NCBI GenBank assembly: GCA_900315895.1
Contig: ONAY01000003.1
Span: 1-64,000 of the forward strand
Direction of reading: 5' to 3'
DNA: 64,000 nucleotides
From: an uncultured Eubacteriales bacterium
GTDB lineage: Bacteria > Bacillota > Clostridia > Peptostreptococcales > Anaerovoracaceae
Made by a program: the position numbers and the translations under genes
The notes under the pieces: model-generated
Told to the model about the DNA's origin: nothing
Database searches by the model: none
What the model saw: the letters and a program-made list of their open reading frames with translations, nothing else
Part shown: positions 26,101 through 34,992 of the stretch, in pieces
Position numbering within the stretch: the first letter of the stretch is position 1
How the letters are laid out: every line of letters starts with the position of its first letter

Positions 26101-26126
26101 TTAGGAGTGGCGAAAGCCACTCCTAA
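26101..26126 (+). other. leader hairpin with GAAA tetraloop before rimP
   Basis: TTAGGAGTGGC (26101-26111) pairs perfectly with GCCACTCCTAA (26116-26126) around a GAAA loop. No T run follows, so it is not a terminator; it sits 22 bases before the rimP start and sequesters a GGAG that could mimic a ribosome site. It may protect the mRNA end or regulate rimP. Confidence 0.6.
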
Positions 26127-26147
26127 GTTATTGATTAGAGGTATTTT

Positions 26148-26720
26148 ATGGCAAACGGAACAGTGAACCTTGTGGAGGAACTCATAGCCAAGGTTCCGGA
26201 GGACTTCCACATAAGACTTTGGGACTGTGAGTTCACCAAGGAAGGAAGAGAACGATACCTTAAGGTCTTCATCGACCGGACAGACGGTGAGTATGTGTCC
26301 ACAGATGACTGTGAGAAGGTGAGCGTTTACCTCTCGGATGAGCTGGACAAGCTGGATCCCATCGCGGAGAACTACTATCTCATGGTCAGTTCCCCGGGGA
26401 TGGACAGAGAGCTTAAGAAGCCATGGCACTACGAGGCTTCCATCGGCAAGGAAGTGGAAGTCAGCCTGTATGCGCCGCTTTCAGGGGAGTATGACGGACT
26501 GGACCTTAAGAACTTCGGCATCAGGAGCTTCACCGGCATCCTCACATCTTTTGCGGAAGACGGGGAGGACTACAAGGCTGGTTTCGATACGGTCATAGAC
26601 CTCAAAAAAAAGAACAGGAAGCCGGGGGCCAGAATCAGTCCCCAGGCTTTGAAAGAAATAAGCATTGAACTTTCACTTAAAGAGATAAGCAAGGTAAATC
26701 TTGCAGTAAAATTCGACTAA
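26148..26720 (+). CDS. rimP: ribosome maturation factor RimP
   Basis: The 190-residue protein assists 30S subunit maturation. Motifs: LWDCEFTKEGRERYLKVFID in the N-terminal alpha/beta domain, and YLMVSSPGMDRELKKPWHYE with the family SPG.DR signature at its end, then the SH3-like C-terminal domain. The C-terminal domain holds a charged insertion (about residues 117-150), making it longer than the roughly 155 residues usual. It opens the conserved rimP-nusA-ylxR-ylxQ-infB operon; the ATG at 26148 has a weak AGAGG site 6 bases upstream. Confidence 0.93.
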   Translation: MANGTVNLVEELIAKVPEDFHIRLWDCEFTKEGRERYLKVFIDRTDGEYVSTDDCEKVSVYLSDELDKLDPIAENYYLMVSSPGMDRELKKPWHYEASIGKEVEVSLYAPLSGEYDGLDLKNFGIRSFTGILTSFAEDGEDYKAGFDTVIDLKKKNRKPGARISPQALKEISIELSLKEISKVNLAVKFD

Positions 26721-26747
26721 AAGCTACTACGAAAGGAAGATCCAAAA

Positions 26748-27866
26748 ATGAACATGGAATTTATCGAAGCCGTCGATGCTTTGTCAAAGGAAAAGGACAT
26801 CCCCAGGGACGTCATCTATGAGGCAATTGAGGCTGCGATCATCAGGGCTTACAAAAAGAACTACGGCACAGAGCAGAATGTCAGAGTAGAGATCAACCGC
26901 GAGACCGGCGAGATACTGGCATACCTCAGGATGGAGGTAGTTGAAGAGCTGGAGGATGAGGATACTCAGATGACACTTGAGGAAGCCAGGGAGATCGATG
27001 ACAGGTACGAAGTAGGCGACATCATCGAGTTCCAGGTAGATCCCAGCGGATTCGGAAGAATCGCTGCCCAGACCGCCAAGCAGGTCGTGGTGCAAAAGAT
27101 CAGAGAAGCCGAGAGAAAGATGATCTATGACGATTTCGTCTCCAGAAAGGGAGAGATCGTTACAGGCAGAGTCGGCAGGATATTCAATGATACCATATAC
27201 GTAAGCCTAGGCAATACCGAGGGCGTGCTCTCCAGAAACGAGCAGGTGGCAGGCGAGAAGTACAGAGTGAACGACCGCATCAAGGTCTACGTCATGGACG
27301 TAAAGGACACTGCCAAGGGACCTCAGGTATTCCTTTCCAGAAGCCATCCCGGCCTGGTTAAGAGACTGTTCGAACTGGAAGTTCCCGAGATCGAGGACGG
27401 CACAGTGGTGATCAAGGGCATCGCAAGAGAGGCCGGTTCCCGCACCAAGATGGCTGTATATACTGAAGATGAGAACGTGGATCCCGTAGGAGCCTGCGTA
27501 GGAACCAGGGGAACCAGAGTTCAGGCCATCGTTGATGAGCTCAACGGAGAGAAGGTAGACATCATTCCCTGGTCAGAGGATACCGACGAGCTGGTAGCCA
27601 ACGTTCTGAGCCCCGCCAAGGTGGAGAGAGTAATAGTACCCGATCCCGATGAGAAGAAGGCGGAAGTCGTAGTTCCGGATTATCAGCTTTCACTTGCTAT
27701 CGGCAAGGGCGGCCAGAATGCCAGACTTGCTGCAAGAGTATCCGGCTGGACCATAGACATCAAGAGCCACAGCCAGTACTTCGGAGACGATGAGCCCAAG
27801 GAAGAGGCTCCTGCTGAAGAGGCTGAGGCCGTAGAAACTGAAAAGGAAACTTCAGATGAAGAATAG
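26748..27866 (+). CDS. nusA: transcription termination/antitermination factor NusA
   Basis: The 372-residue protein has the NusA N-terminal RNAP-binding domain (1-125), S1 domain (about 133-200: GEIVTGRVGRIFNDTIYVSL) and two KH domains (GACVGTRGTRVQAIVDELNGEKVD and LSLAIGKGGQNARLAARVSG). The C-terminal acidic tail (EEAPAEEAEAVETEKETSDEE in part) is short, with no AR repeats, as usual in Bacillota. It binds RNA polymerase and nascent RNA. GAAAGGAAG precedes the start; the next gene overlaps its end by 11 bases. Confidence 0.97.
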   Translation: MNMEFIEAVDALSKEKDIPRDVIYEAIEAAIIRAYKKNYGTEQNVRVEINRETGEILAYLRMEVVEELEDEDTQMTLEEAREIDDRYEVGDIIEFQVDPSGFGRIAAQTAKQVVVQKIREAERKMIYDDFVSRKGEIVTGRVGRIFNDTIYVSLGNTEGVLSRNEQVAGEKYRVNDRIKVYVMDVKDTAKGPQVFLSRSHPGLVKRLFELEVPEIEDGTVVIKGIAREAGSRTKMAVYTEDENVDPVGACVGTRGTRVQAIVDELNGEKVDIIPWSEDTDELVANVLSPAKVERVIVPDPDEKKAEVVVPDYQLSLAIGKGGQNARLAARVSGWTIDIKSHSQYFGDDEPKEEAPAEEAEAVETEKETSDEE

Positions 27867-28077
27867 ATCCATTCCCATGAGAAGATGCGCCGGCTGCGGC
27901 CAGTCCAAGCCCAAGGAGGAACTTGACAGATACGTTATACGTCCCATGGACAAGTGCTACGAGTACGATGAGACGGGAAACGCCCCAGGAAGGGGCGCCT
28001 ATCTGTGCAAAAACTCCCCCGAGTGCCATAAGAAGGCCCAGAAGAAGCGCAGGATGGATTTCAGGAGGACCGATTGA
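27856..28077 (+). CDS. rnpM: YlxR/RnpM family RNA-binding protein
   Basis: The 73-residue DUF448 protein has the signature PMRRCAGCGQSKPKEEL and the GRGAYLCKNSPECHKKA motif with paired cysteines. YlxR of Bacillus subtilis (RnpM) binds RNase P RNA and modulates its activity. It sits in its standard place after nusA, overlapping it by 11 bases. Several Lys/Arg residues near the end (KKAQKKRRMDFRR) fit nucleic acid binding. Confidence 0.93.
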   Translation: MKNRSIPMRRCAGCGQSKPKEELDRYVIRPMDKCYEYDETGNAPGRGAYLCKNSPECHKKAQKKRRMDFRRTD

Positions 28078-28490
28078 ACAGCAAAAGATCCAAGACCAAA
28101 CCTGATCCGGAACTCATGACAAACGAGGAGAGAGCCGCCTTTTACAGCAAAAAAGTTCTTTCATACATGGGACTTTGCGCTAAGGCGGGGAAACTGAGAT
28201 CCGGTACCAATACTTGTCTCATCGAGATGGAAAAAAAGTCCGTGAAGCTATTGATAGTAGCCGGGGACATGGCGGAAAACTCCGCGGAAAAGCTTTTGCG
28301 CAAGGCTGAGAAGCTGGGCGTGAAGAACAGAAGATATGGTGAGAGTGATGCTCTTGCGAAGGCCACGGGAAGATACGGGGCAGGAGTTTTCGGCATCACG
28401 GACAATGAATTTGCAGATACGGTCGCAAAGGCGATCGACAATACAAGATCAACGGGAGGTGCGTTTGATGACAGAGAAGAACACCAATGA
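28074..28490 (+). CDS. ylxQ: L7Ae-family ribosomal protein YlxQ-like
   Basis: The 138-residue protein has the L7Ae/L30e/YlxQ fold: [19 protein letters not shown], then [25 protein letters not shown], the kink-turn binding surface. It starts with TTG at 28074, overlapping the ylxR stop, and AGGAGG lies 5 bases before it; ATG 28116 is a less likely alternative. It is expected to bind a kink-turn RNA, possibly on the ribosome or RNase P. It lies between ylxR and infB as in other Bacillota. Confidence 0.88.
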   Translation: MNSKRSKTKPDPELMTNEERAAFYSKKVLSYMGLCAKAGKLRSGTNTCLIEMEKKSVKLLIVAGDMAENSAEKLLRKAEKLGVKNRRYGESDALAKATGRYGAGVFGITDNEFADTVAKAIDNTRSTGGAFDDREEHQ

Positions 28491-31404
28491 CTTGAAGGAC
28501 CCAAAGGTGACCGTAAAGGCCGCCGTGATCCCCAAGCCACAGCAGGCCAAGAAGACACAGCCGAAGGACAGTGCCGAGGCTGCGGCTCCGAAGCCGGCTG
28601 CCAAGGGCAAGAGCAGGATCGTAGGGACTGTAGTCCCCAATAAGAACCTTGAGGGAAGGACATCCAGGATCCCCAAGGGGCTCGTTCCTGTGTCAAAGGA
28701 CGTGACCGACAAGGCCCTTGAGGCTCAGAGAGCGGAACAGGCTAAGGAAGAAGAGGCCGTCAAGAAGGCTGCCGAAGAAAAGGCAGCAGAAGAGAAGGCT
28801 GCAAGAGAGGCCGAAGCCAAAGCTAAGGCTGAAGCTGAAGCGGAAGCCAGGGCCAAGGAAGAGGCGGAGATGAAAGCCAAAGCTGAAGCCGATGCTGAAG
28901 CTGCCAGAAAGGCTGAAGAGGAAGCCAAGGCCAAGGAAGAAGCTCTTAAGGCCCAGGAGGCTTCAAAGGAAGCAAAGGAAGAGAAGCCTGAAACTCCCGC
29001 AGAGCCTGCCAAGGAGAAGCCCAAGAAGGCAAAATCAAAGGCAGTGAAGGAGACCGCGGAGGTGGTAAAGGAAACAGCAGAAAAAGCTGCCACCGAAGTG
29101 AAGACCGAAGCTCCTGCACCCAAGAAGCCCGAGCCGGAGAAGCCCAAGAAGAAGGAATTCGTGGGTCCCAAGATCATAAAGACCGCAGCTGAAGTCAAAG
29201 CTGAGGAAGAGGCTCTCGCCGAAAAGATGAGGAGGAGAGAAGAAGAGCGCAAGGCTCAGAGAAACGTTGAGAAGAACGCAAGGAAGCCTCAGGACGGCGG
29301 AAACTCCAAAAAGAGACCTCAGCAGAAGGACGGAAGCGGCAAGGGTTCCGACAACAGAGGTCAGAACAAGGACAGGGAGCAGAACGACAGAAGGCAGCCT
29401 CAGGACAAGAAGCCCAGAGTCAGAGATTTCTCCGTTCAGGCCAACCAGTCTCAGAAATATTCCGGAAAGCCCGACAAGAAGAGGGGCGAAAAGGAACACG
29501 ACAAGTTCAGCAAGCTGGAAGAAGGCGGCAAGAAGTCCAGGAAGGGAATGGAACTCCGTTCTCTGGAAAAGGCCGAGAAGCCCAAGAAGCATTCTCAGTA
29601 CCGTCAGCAGGTCCAGGAGGAAGAGCCGGACATCATGGAGGATCTTCCCACCGGAACCATCGCAGTTACCGTTCCCATCACAGTGGGAGGATTCTGCGAG
29701 CAGGCTGACATCAGCTTGAATACAGTGATCATGGCCCTCATGAAGATGGGTATCATGGCTAACATCAACCAGAACCTGGACGAAGACACCGTTATGATCC
29801 TGGCAGACGAGCTGGGTATCAACGTTGTGGTAGCAAAGGTCGAGGAAGAGAATCCCGAAGAGGGAATAGAAGACTTCGAGGATAAGGAAGAGGATCTGGT
29901 TCCCAGAGCTCCTTTCGTTACCGTAATGGGTCACGTAGACCACGGTAAAACATCCCTTCTGGACGCTATCAGAAAGACCAACGTAGCCATAGGCGAAGCC
30001 GGCGGTATCACCCAGCACATCGGTGCTTCCGAGGTGTATTCCAACGGACAGAAGATCGTATTCCTGGATACCCCGGGCCACGAAGCTTTCACAGCTATGC
30101 GTGCAAGGGGAGCACACGTAACGGACATCGCCGTTCTGGTAGTAGCTGCTGATGACGGTGTAATGCCCCAGACCATAGAGTCCATTTCCCACGCAAAGGC
30201 CGCGGGAGTTCCCATAATCGTTGCCATCAACAAGATGGACAAGCCCGGTGCCAATCCTGACAGAGTCAAGCAGGAGCTTTCAGAGCACGGTATCCTGGTA
30301 GAGGAGTGGGGCGGAGACACCATCTGCTGTCCCGTATCAGCCAAGAAGGGTGACGGAATCGAAAACCTTCTTGAAATGATTCTTCTTCAGGCAGAAGTGC
30401 TGGAACTCAAGGCTAACCCCAACAGACTGGCAAAGGGTTCTGTAGTTGAGGCGAGACTGGACAAGACCAGAGGACCCGTTGCCACACTTCTTGTGGACAA
30501 TGGTACACTGAAGGCCGGTCAGTCCGTGGTAGTAGGAAACTGCTATGGTAAGATCAGGCTCATGACAGACTACAGAGGCAAGAAGATCTCCAAGGCCGGC
30601 CCGGCCACCGCAGTTGAGATCCTGGGTCTGGACGATGTTCCGGAGGCAGGAGACGAATTCAACGTGGTCAAGGACGATAAGACGGCCCGTGAGATCGCCC
30701 AGAACAGAAAAGAGAAGCTGAGAGAAGAGATCCTGGCAAGGAACGCTTCCTCCACTCTGGAGCAGCTGTTCAGCCAGATCCAGGAAGGCGAGGTCAAGGA
30801 CCTTAACCTGATCATCAAGGCTGACGTGGCAGGATCAGTTGAAGCTATCGTTTCATCTCTTGAGAAACTCAATACAGAGAACGTAAGGGTCAAGGTGGTA
30901 CACACAGGAGTGGGAACCATCAACGAGAGCGACGTAATGCTGGCATCCACCACAGGATCCATCATCATCGGATTCAACGTTCGTCCCACCACTGCGGTCA
31001 CATCTTTTGCGGATACCGAGAACGTTCAGATCAGGCTCTACAGAGTCATCTACGATATCATCAACGAGATCCAGGACGCTATGAAGGGTATGCTGGATCC
31101 GGAGTTCAAGGAAGAAGTCCTCGGCAAGGTGGAAGTAAGGGCTACATTCAAGGTGCCCAACGTCGGAACCATCGCCGGTGCCTATGTCACAGAGGGCAAG
31201 GTACTGAGGAATGCCGAAGTCAGACTGGTCAGAGACGGTATCGTCATCCACGAGGGCAAGATCAGTTCACTCAAGAGATTCAAGGACGACGCCAAGGAAG
31301 TTGCACAAGGCTATGAATGCGGCGTCGGCATCGAAAACTATAACGACATCAAAGAGGGAGACATCATTGAGTGCTTCCGCATGGTAGAGGTCGAGAGAGC
31401 GTAA
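28468..31404 (+). CDS. infB: translation initiation factor IF-2
   Basis: The 978-residue GTPase brings initiator tRNA to the 30S subunit. Residues 1-395 are a long, unstructured Lys/Ala/Glu-rich region (an AEEKA-type helix at about 88-165); IF2_N modules follow (about 400-455), and the G domain starts at about residue 485 with [14 protein letters not shown], then DTPGH and NKMD, then the C-terminal domains that bind fMet-tRNA. The start at 28468 follows GGGAGG by 8 bases; an open frame extends 44 codons upstream inside ylxQ but without a start signal. Length is at the long end for the family. Confidence 0.97.
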   Translation: MTEKNTNDLKDPKVTVKAAVIPKPQQAKKTQPKDSAEAAAPKPAAKGKSRIVGTVVPNKNLEGRTSRIPKGLVPVSKDVTDKALEAQRAEQAKEEEAVKKAAEEKAAEEKAAREAEAKAKAEAEAEARAKEEAEMKAKAEADAEAARKAEEEAKAKEEALKAQEASKEAKEEKPETPAEPAKEKPKKAKSKAVKETAEVVKETAEKAATEVKTEAPAPKKPEPEKPKKKEFVGPKIIKTAAEVKAEEEALAEKMRRREEERKAQRNVEKNARKPQDGGNSKKRPQQKDGSGKGSDNRGQNKDREQNDRRQPQDKKPRVRDFSVQANQSQKYSGKPDKKRGEKEHDKFSKLEEGGKKSRKGMELRSLEKAEKPKKHSQYRQQVQEEEPDIMEDLPTGTIAVTVPITVGGFCEQADISLNTVIMALMKMGIMANINQNLDEDTVMILADELGINVVVAKVEEENPEEGIEDFEDKEEDLVPRAPFVTVMGHVDHGKTSLLDAIRKTNVAIGEAGGITQHIGASEVYSNGQKIVFLDTPGHEAFTAMRARGAHVTDIAVLVVAADDGVMPQTIESISHAKAAGVPIIVAINKMDKPGANPDRVKQELSEHGILVEEWGGDTICCPVSAKKGDGIENLLEMILLQAEVLELKANPNRLAKGSVVEARLDKTRGPVATLLVDNGTLKAGQSVVVGNCYGKIRLMTDYRGKKISKAGPATAVEILGLDDVPEAGDEFNVVKDDKTAREIAQNRKEKLREEILARNASSTLEQLFSQIQEGEVKDLNLIIKADVAGSVEAIVSSLEKLNTENVRVKVVHTGVGTINESDVMLASTTGSIIIGFNVRPTTAVTSFADTENVQIRLYRVIYDIINEIQDAMKGMLDPEFKEEVLGKVEVRATFKVPNVGTIAGAYVTEGKVLRNAEVRLVRDGIVIHEGKISSLKRFKDDAKEVAQGYECGVGIENYNDIKEGDIIECFRMVEVERA

Positions 31405-31823
31405 TGGCCAAGAATCACAGACCCGACCGTATGGCCGGAGAAATCAAAAAAATAATAGGTGAGATGCTCATCAACGGTGTGAAGGATCCCCGGATCACCG
31501 AGAATTTCGTGAACGTAACGGGAGTCGACGTGACCAACGACGGCTCCTTCGCCTACGTTTACCTTACCACACTGGATTTTTCCGATGACGAAGAGTTCAG
31601 GAAGGAACAGCAGGACGAGGTGCTGCGCGGCATGAACTCCGCAAAGGGCGTCTTCAAAAAGGAGATCGCAAAGGCTCTGAAGGTGAGACGCATTCCGGAT
31701 CTGATCTTCAGGATAGACAGCGCCGAGGATTATGGAAGGCATATCGACGATATTCTGTCCACGCTTCCCTTCGATGAGTATCATGCAGTGGATCCCAATG
31801 AGCAGGACGAAGACGATGAGTAA
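31404..31823 (+). CDS. rbfA: 30S ribosome-binding factor A
   Basis: The 139-residue KH-type protein binds the 30S subunit during late maturation at low temperature. RPDRMAGEIKKIIGEML at the N-terminus and VKDPRITENFVNVTGVDVTNDGSFAYVY are family hallmarks, with the RIPDLIFRID strand near the end. The start shares one base with the infB stop (TAATG), so it is translationally coupled. A further acidic tail (DEDDE) is present. It overlaps nrnA by 8 bases. Confidence 0.95.
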   Translation: MAKNHRPDRMAGEIKKIIGEMLINGVKDPRITENFVNVTGVDVTNDGSFAYVYLTTLDFSDDEEFRKEQQDEVLRGMNSAKGVFKKEIAKALKVRRIPDLIFRIDSAEDYGRHIDDILSTLPFDEYHAVDPNEQDEDDE

Positions 31824-32820
31824 ACACTTAGAGACTGCGCAAAACCTCAAAGATAAGCTGCTGGAAGCTGAGAACATCCTGCTTTTCCCGCACATCGGCA
31901 TCGATGGTGACGCCGTGGGTTCCTGCTGCGCCCTGATATGGGCTCTCAGGAAGAAGGGAAAGAACGCCTATGCCCTCTATGAAGAGGACATGCCGGGAAA
32001 TCTCATGTTTTTGACGGATGATCCGGAGGGCAAGCCCTGCTTCACATCGGACAGGGACATAATTTCAGATGAAGATCTGGATGTGGCCATGGCCGTCGAC
32101 TGCGGAGAACTCAAAAGGTTCCCGGCCTACAGGGACAAGTTCCTTGGGGCGCCGGTGAAGCTGGTCCTGGACCATCATGGTACCTCATTGAAGGAGCCCC
32201 TGGGAGACTTTAATATGATCGACCCGGACGCCGCGGCGGCCGGAGTCCTCATGTATTGGCTTCTCAGCCTGATAGAGGGGGCAGTTACCGACAGATATAT
32301 AGGCCAGTGCCTGTTTTCTGCCATCGTTACTGACACGGGCAGGTTTCAGTATTCCAATACCAACCGGGAATGCTGGGAGATCATGAGCGAGCTTTCATCC
32401 TGGGGATGCGACTTCGTCCGTGCCTCCACTGAGCTCTATGAGAGCAAGAGGGAGGAACAGGTCAGGATAACAGCCTATGCCATAAATAAGATGACGGTAT
32501 CTGAAGACGGCCGCTGGGCGGTCACGACGCTGTCCAAAGAGGAGCTGGACGCCATGGGCGTAAGGGCCGGAGAAACTGACGAGATAGTCGGAGAGATGCG
32601 GTCAGTCAAGGGCGTGGAGGTCTCCGTCTTTCTCAGAGAAGTTGAGAATAATGTGATAAGGGTGTCGTACAGGTCCAAGTATTTTGTGGACGTGGCAAGC
32701 CTTGCCTCCAAGCACGGAGGCGGAGGTCACCTGAGAGCCGCAGGGGCCACCCTCTACATGAGCCTGGCCGAGGCAGAGAGGATCATCTTAGACGACCTGA
32801 AGAACTATTTCAGCAACTGA
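31816..32820 (+). CDS. nrnA: NrnA-type DHH oligoribonuclease / pAp phosphatase
   Basis: The 334-residue DHH/DHHA1 phosphoesterase degrades short RNA oligomers and dephosphorylates 3'-phosphoadenosine 5'-phosphate. Motifs are IGIDGDAVGSCCAL (Mn ligands), AVDCGE, LDHHGTS (the DHH motif), TDTGRFQYSNT and the C-terminal substrate-binding GGGGHLRAAGATL. The ATG at 31816 lies inside the end of rbfA in another frame, so translation is coupled. It belongs to the same long operon, placing RNA turnover together with translation and transcription factors. Confidence 0.95.
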   Translation: MSKHLETAQNLKDKLLEAENILLFPHIGIDGDAVGSCCALIWALRKKGKNAYALYEEDMPGNLMFLTDDPEGKPCFTSDRDIISDEDLDVAMAVDCGELKRFPAYRDKFLGAPVKLVLDHHGTSLKEPLGDFNMIDPDAAAAGVLMYWLLSLIEGAVTDRYIGQCLFSAIVTDTGRFQYSNTNRECWEIMSELSSWGCDFVRASTELYESKREEQVRITAYAINKMTVSEDGRWAVTTLSKEELDAMGVRAGETDEIVGEMRSVKGVEVSVFLREVENNVIRVSYRSKYFVDVASLASKHGGGGHLRAAGATLYMSLAEAERIILDDLKNYFSN

Positions 32821-32836
32821 AGGAATGGGAGAAAAA

Positions 32837-34009
32837 ATGACCGATCCGGTAAAGGACGGAATAATAAATGTGTATAAGCCCGGTGGAATGACGTCCAACG
32901 ACGTCATATACAAGCTGCGCCAGATCATCGGCATCAGGAAGATCGGACATACCGGTACTCTGGATCCCATGGCGGAGGGCGTGCTTCCGGTGCTGATAAA
33001 CAGAGCCTCAAGGATAAACGAGTATCTCGACAGAGATTTGAAGACCTATGAGGCTTCCCTTATTTTGGGTCTGAGGACCGACAGCCTGGACGTAACGGGA
33101 AATGTGCTGGAGGAATCCGGATGCGGAGATGTTTCAGAAGAGGATCTGCGGGGCGCAGTAAGCTCTCTCTTTGACGGAGAGGTGACTCGAAACGCTGACG
33201 GATCATTTTCCGGAATGATATCCCAGCTTCCGCCGCTGGCATCCGCTGTCAGGGTGGATGGAAGGCATCTCTACGAGTACATGCATTCCGACGAGGAGAT
33301 GCCCGAGGACCTTATGAAGAAGATAAGATCCAGACGTGTCTGGATAGACAGGATATCAGTGGATCGCGTGGAATTGCCTGAAGTCAGGCTCACCATAAGG
33401 TGCTCCAAAGGAACATATATAAGATCCATAGTCCGGGACATTGGTGAAGCGCTGGGCTGCGGAGCGGCCATGAGCGGGCTGAGGAGGACCGGTTCCGGGA
33501 CGTTCGTTCAGGACGAATCGGTGACGGTGATGGAACTGGCGGAGGCTGCTGAAAAGGCCGGTCTGATCGAGATAGAGACGAGAGAGCCCCTAAGGATCAG
33601 GAGGCATTCCGGATTCGGAGAGGTGATACCCGAACCTCTTACGATATTCGTTCACGGGATCGACTATCCTCTGGGAGAACTGGGGGAGGTGCTGGTATCA
33701 AGGCAGACGGCCGGAAGGTTTTTTGACGGCTGGCACATAGGCTACGGGGAATGTGAGATACTCAAGGAGCCGGAGCAGGCCCCCTGGATCGAAAGGCTCA
33801 GCGAAGAAGAGGAGCGTTATGACCGCGAGGAGCGGGAGAGGAACGAAGGCTCCCATGCAGGGCTGAAGCTTCATTCGGAATTTTTAAGAACGTACAGGAT
33901 ATATTACGACGACGAGGCGGGCAGCCGCGTCTTCGTGGGAACTGCCGTCCACAACGACAGATATCACAAGCTGGTGGCGGATAAGGTTTTTCTCAGGCAG
34001 CATCCCTGA
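32837..34009 (+). CDS. truB: tRNA pseudouridine-55 synthase, with an insert in its C-terminal domain
   Basis: The enzyme makes pseudouridine at position 55 of tRNA. The catalytic Asp43 is in HTGTLDPMAEGVL, with GIINVYKPGGMTS at the start, SQLPPLASAVRVDGRHLYEY, and CSKGTYIRSIVRDIGEALG. At 390 residues it is about 90 longer than usual. After residue 310 comes a highly charged stretch (RLSEEEERYDREERERNEG) that interrupts the PUA-like C-terminal domain, which resumes with RIYYDDEAGSRVFVGTA. Start 32837 follows GGGAG by 6 bases; an ATG at 32825 is possible. Same operon as nrnA and ribF. Confidence 0.95.
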   Translation: MTDPVKDGIINVYKPGGMTSNDVIYKLRQIIGIRKIGHTGTLDPMAEGVLPVLINRASRINEYLDRDLKTYEASLILGLRTDSLDVTGNVLEESGCGDVSEEDLRGAVSSLFDGEVTRNADGSFSGMISQLPPLASAVRVDGRHLYEYMHSDEEMPEDLMKKIRSRRVWIDRISVDRVELPEVRLTIRCSKGTYIRSIVRDIGEALGCGAAMSGLRRTGSGTFVQDESVTVMELAEAAEKAGLIEIETREPLRIRRHSGFGEVIPEPLTIFVHGIDYPLGELGEVLVSRQTAGRFFDGWHIGYGECEILKEPEQAPWIERLSEEEERYDREERERNEGSHAGLKLHSEFLRTYRIYYDDEAGSRVFVGTAVHNDRYHKLVADKVFLRQHP

Positions 34010-34025
34010 AAACAGAAAGAAAAAC

Positions 34026-34964
34026 ATGAAGATATACACGAAACTTGAAGAGATCACAGATATGCCGGATACTTCGGTGGCCCTCGGAAACTTCGACGGA
34101 GTCCACCTGGGACATCAGGCCATAATAAAGGAAGCGGTCAGCACAGCCAGGAAAAAGACATCCCAGGGCATACCTGAGAAGGCGGCGGTCTTTACCTTTT
34201 CCACCCATCCAAAGAATCTGATCCCCGGAGCAAAACATGTGGAGAACATTATCTATTCCGATGAGAAGAGGGATCTGATCGAGAGCCTGGGGGTGGACTA
34301 TTACATCGACATCGAGTTCAACGAGGACATAATGACCATGGAGCCCGCGGATTACGTCAGAGATCTTCTTTTGGAGAAGTTCCATGCCAAGGATGTGTTT
34401 TGCGGTTTCAACTACAGATTCGGATACAAGGCTGCGGGAAATACGGAGACGCTGAGGCGTCTGGGAGAGGAGTATGGATTCAGACTTCACGAGATGCCAC
34501 CGGTCATGGTGGACGGCGAGGTGGTGTCCAGCACCCTGATCCGGGAGCTCATAAGATCCGGAGACATCGATGAGTGTGACAGATTTCTTGGGAGAAACTA
34601 CACCATCGGGGGAGAAGTGGTGGTAGGAAATAAGCTGGGCAAGTCCATAGGCTTCCCCACATCCAATATCATGATCGACGAGACCATGGTAACGCCCCCG
34701 AATGGCGTTTACATCACTTATCTGGTATATAACGGAGTCAGATACCCTTCGATCACAAACGTGGGCGTAAAGCCCACTGTAGGGGCTTTCAGGAAGAACA
34801 TCGAGACCCATGTCTTCAACTTCGACAAAGAACTCTATGGAAAGCAGATCAGGGTGGAATTCATCAGGATGACGAGACCTGAAGCGAAATTTGCCTCCAT
34901 CGGAGAACTCTGCGAACAGATAACCAGAGACTGCGAAGAGGCTAAGAGATATCACGGGATATGA
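34026..34964 (+). CDS. ribF: bifunctional riboflavin kinase / FAD synthetase
   Basis: The 312-residue enzyme turns riboflavin into FMN and then FAD. The adenylyltransferase half (about 1-180) carries GNFDGVHLGHQ; the kinase half carries GKSIGFPTSNI and PPNGVYIT with a C-terminal helix ending at ...YHGI. It is intact. Its last 62 codons are repeated, with 74 percent amino acid identity by my count, in a fragment at 41194-41382 just upstream of rpsO. In Bacillota ribF normally lies directly before rpsO, so the 6 kb between is foreign to this junction. It closes the translation operon, 29 bases before the sigma-54 activator. Confidence 0.96.
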   Translation: MKIYTKLEEITDMPDTSVALGNFDGVHLGHQAIIKEAVSTARKKTSQGIPEKAAVFTFSTHPKNLIPGAKHVENIIYSDEKRDLIESLGVDYYIDIEFNEDIMTMEPADYVRDLLLEKFHAKDVFCGFNYRFGYKAAGNTETLRRLGEEYGFRLHEMPPVMVDGEVVSSTLIRELIRSGDIDECDRFLGRNYTIGGEVVVGNKLGKSIGFPTSNIMIDETMVTPPNGVYITYLVYNGVRYPSITNVGVKPTVGAFRKNIETHVFNFDKELYGKQIRVEFIRMTRPEAKFASIGELCEQITRDCEEAKRYHGI

Positions 34965-34992
34965 TGAAATCATATGTTTAAGGGGTAATGGA

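Noticed and set aside
29035..30192. A 385-codon open frame on the minus strand
   Set aside because: It is an antisense shadow of infB, whose Lys/Ala/Glu-rich codons leave few stops on the other strand. No ribosome site, promoter or family was seen.
33993..34973. A 326-codon minus-strand frame over ribF
   Set aside because: It is antisense to intact ribF, whose conserved motifs GNFDGVHLGH and GKSIGFPTSN decide the coding strand.
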